A stretch of 64,000 bases of DNA from Alkanindiges hydrocarboniclasticus (GTDB taxonomy: Bacteria; Pseudomonadota; Gammaproteobacteria; Pseudomonadales; Moraxellaceae): positions 62,001-126,000 of the forward strand of contig NZ_MLCN01000022.1 of NCBI RefSeq assembly GCF_001982605.1, written 5' to 3'. Of the stretch, positions 63,661 to 64,000 are shown in pieces; positions within the stretch are counted from its first letter, which is position 1, and every line of letters begins with the position of its first letter. The translations under genes were made by a program, and so were the position numbers. Under the pieces are notes generated by a model that was not told the origin of the DNA, searched no databases, and saw only the letters and a program-made list of their open reading frames with translations.

Positions 63661-63810
63661 TTAACTGGCATGATTATCAGCATGTTTGAGGTCATCTTCT
63701 GTATGGCTAAAGGCAAGTCCTTCTACCAAATCAATTGCTGAAGCCAGTAGTGTAATCATGGTACGTGTAACCAGCTGTCCTGACTTAGGCTGGATAGTCA
63801 CTTTAATCAT
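63661..63810 (-). CDS. 49-residue protein of unknown function
   Basis: Starts MIKVTIQPKSGQLVTRTMITLL, with TTGGAGAAATCTC before the ATG, which favours this start over a 70-codon frame without a ribosome site. The sequence is amphipathic (strand then helix ITLLASAIDLVEGLAF), acidic and His-rich at the end. No family is recognised. It is read toward gap, with the long hairpin between them. Confidence 0.6.
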   Translation of the reverse strand: MIKVTIQPKSGQLVTRTMITLLASAIDLVEGLAFSHTEDDLKHADNHAS

Positions 63811-63862
63811 GAGATTTCTCCAATTTATTTTCAGGTTTATTTCACAATAACGACTTGGTGCT

Positions 63863-63895
63863 GCATCATCCACGCTAAAAACACCACGATGATGC
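63863..63895. repeat. 8-bp inverted repeat upstream of the 49-residue gene
   Basis: GCATCATC (63863-63870) and GATGATGC (63888-63895) around a 17-base loop, in the presumed leader of the small gene. It may be a minor operator or leader hairpin. Confidence 0.35.
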
Positions 63896-64000
63896 GTGTT
63901 ACAACAACTTTAATATATAAAGTCAGCTTGTAATCATCTACGGGAAACTACCCTGCTTTTTGTGTAAAATCAGATTAAATGTATAAGCAAACCAGTAGTT

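Overview
The window reads as a chromosomal stretch of a gammaproteobacterium in the Moraxellaceae, close to Acinetobacter or Alkanindiges. This is an inference from gene content and style: a MoaC-MoaB fusion, a bo3 oxidase operon followed by the rpsF-rpsR-rplI-dnaB-alr block, a GAPDH with a long N-terminal extension, DUF3144 and DUF1615 proteins, moderate GC and AT-rich intergenic DNA. I see no tRNA, rRNA, CRISPR array, insertion sequence or prophage. Most of the window is housekeeping DNA carrying a few accessory cassettes.

Left part (1-7143, all +): the 3' end of an assimilatory nitrate reductase gene, then nearly the whole molybdenum cofactor pathway: mobA, moaA, a small unknown gene, moaD, moaE, an RBBP9-like hydrolase gene, moaCB and moeA. 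The cofactor made here is presumably used by the nitrate reductase. From 7627 to 12515 the cyoABCDE operon encodes the proton-pumping bo3 quinol oxidase and heme O synthase. Two exported proteins of unknown role follow, then rpsF-rpsR-rplI with a promoter, a structured leader and a terminator, then dnaB and alr.

Middle part: a minus-strand cluster (20143-23890) encodes a circularly permuted ATP-grasp enzyme, a short alpha-E protein, a transglutaminase-like protease and the proteasome-like peptidase Anbu. This is a poorly understood, predicted peptide-modification system and the best candidate in the window for incompletely described biology. A WYL regulator is divergent from it. Then come a BepA-type periplasmic protease, a copper-resistance operon (a His-rich small protein, CopA, CopB), quinone and redox-stress genes (qorB, an MdaB-like flavoprotein, pirin, OsmC, a VOC protein), ghrB and an arsenic operon (arsR, arsH, arsC, acr3). 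The arsenic operon holds what looks like the broken tail of a second, glutaredoxin-type arsC between arsR and arsH, and arsR appears to be leaderless.

Right part: leuA with an adjacent gene that resembles DNA polymerase III psi; a LemA/HtpX-like pair; icd; rluE overlapping tail-to-tail with an acyl-CoA ligase gene that has lost P-loop residues; an M61 peptidase; ndh; slyD; dusB; obgE-proB; and gap. Several long perfect hairpins without U-tracts lie between genes. The largest, with 19-bp arms, lies upstream of gap.
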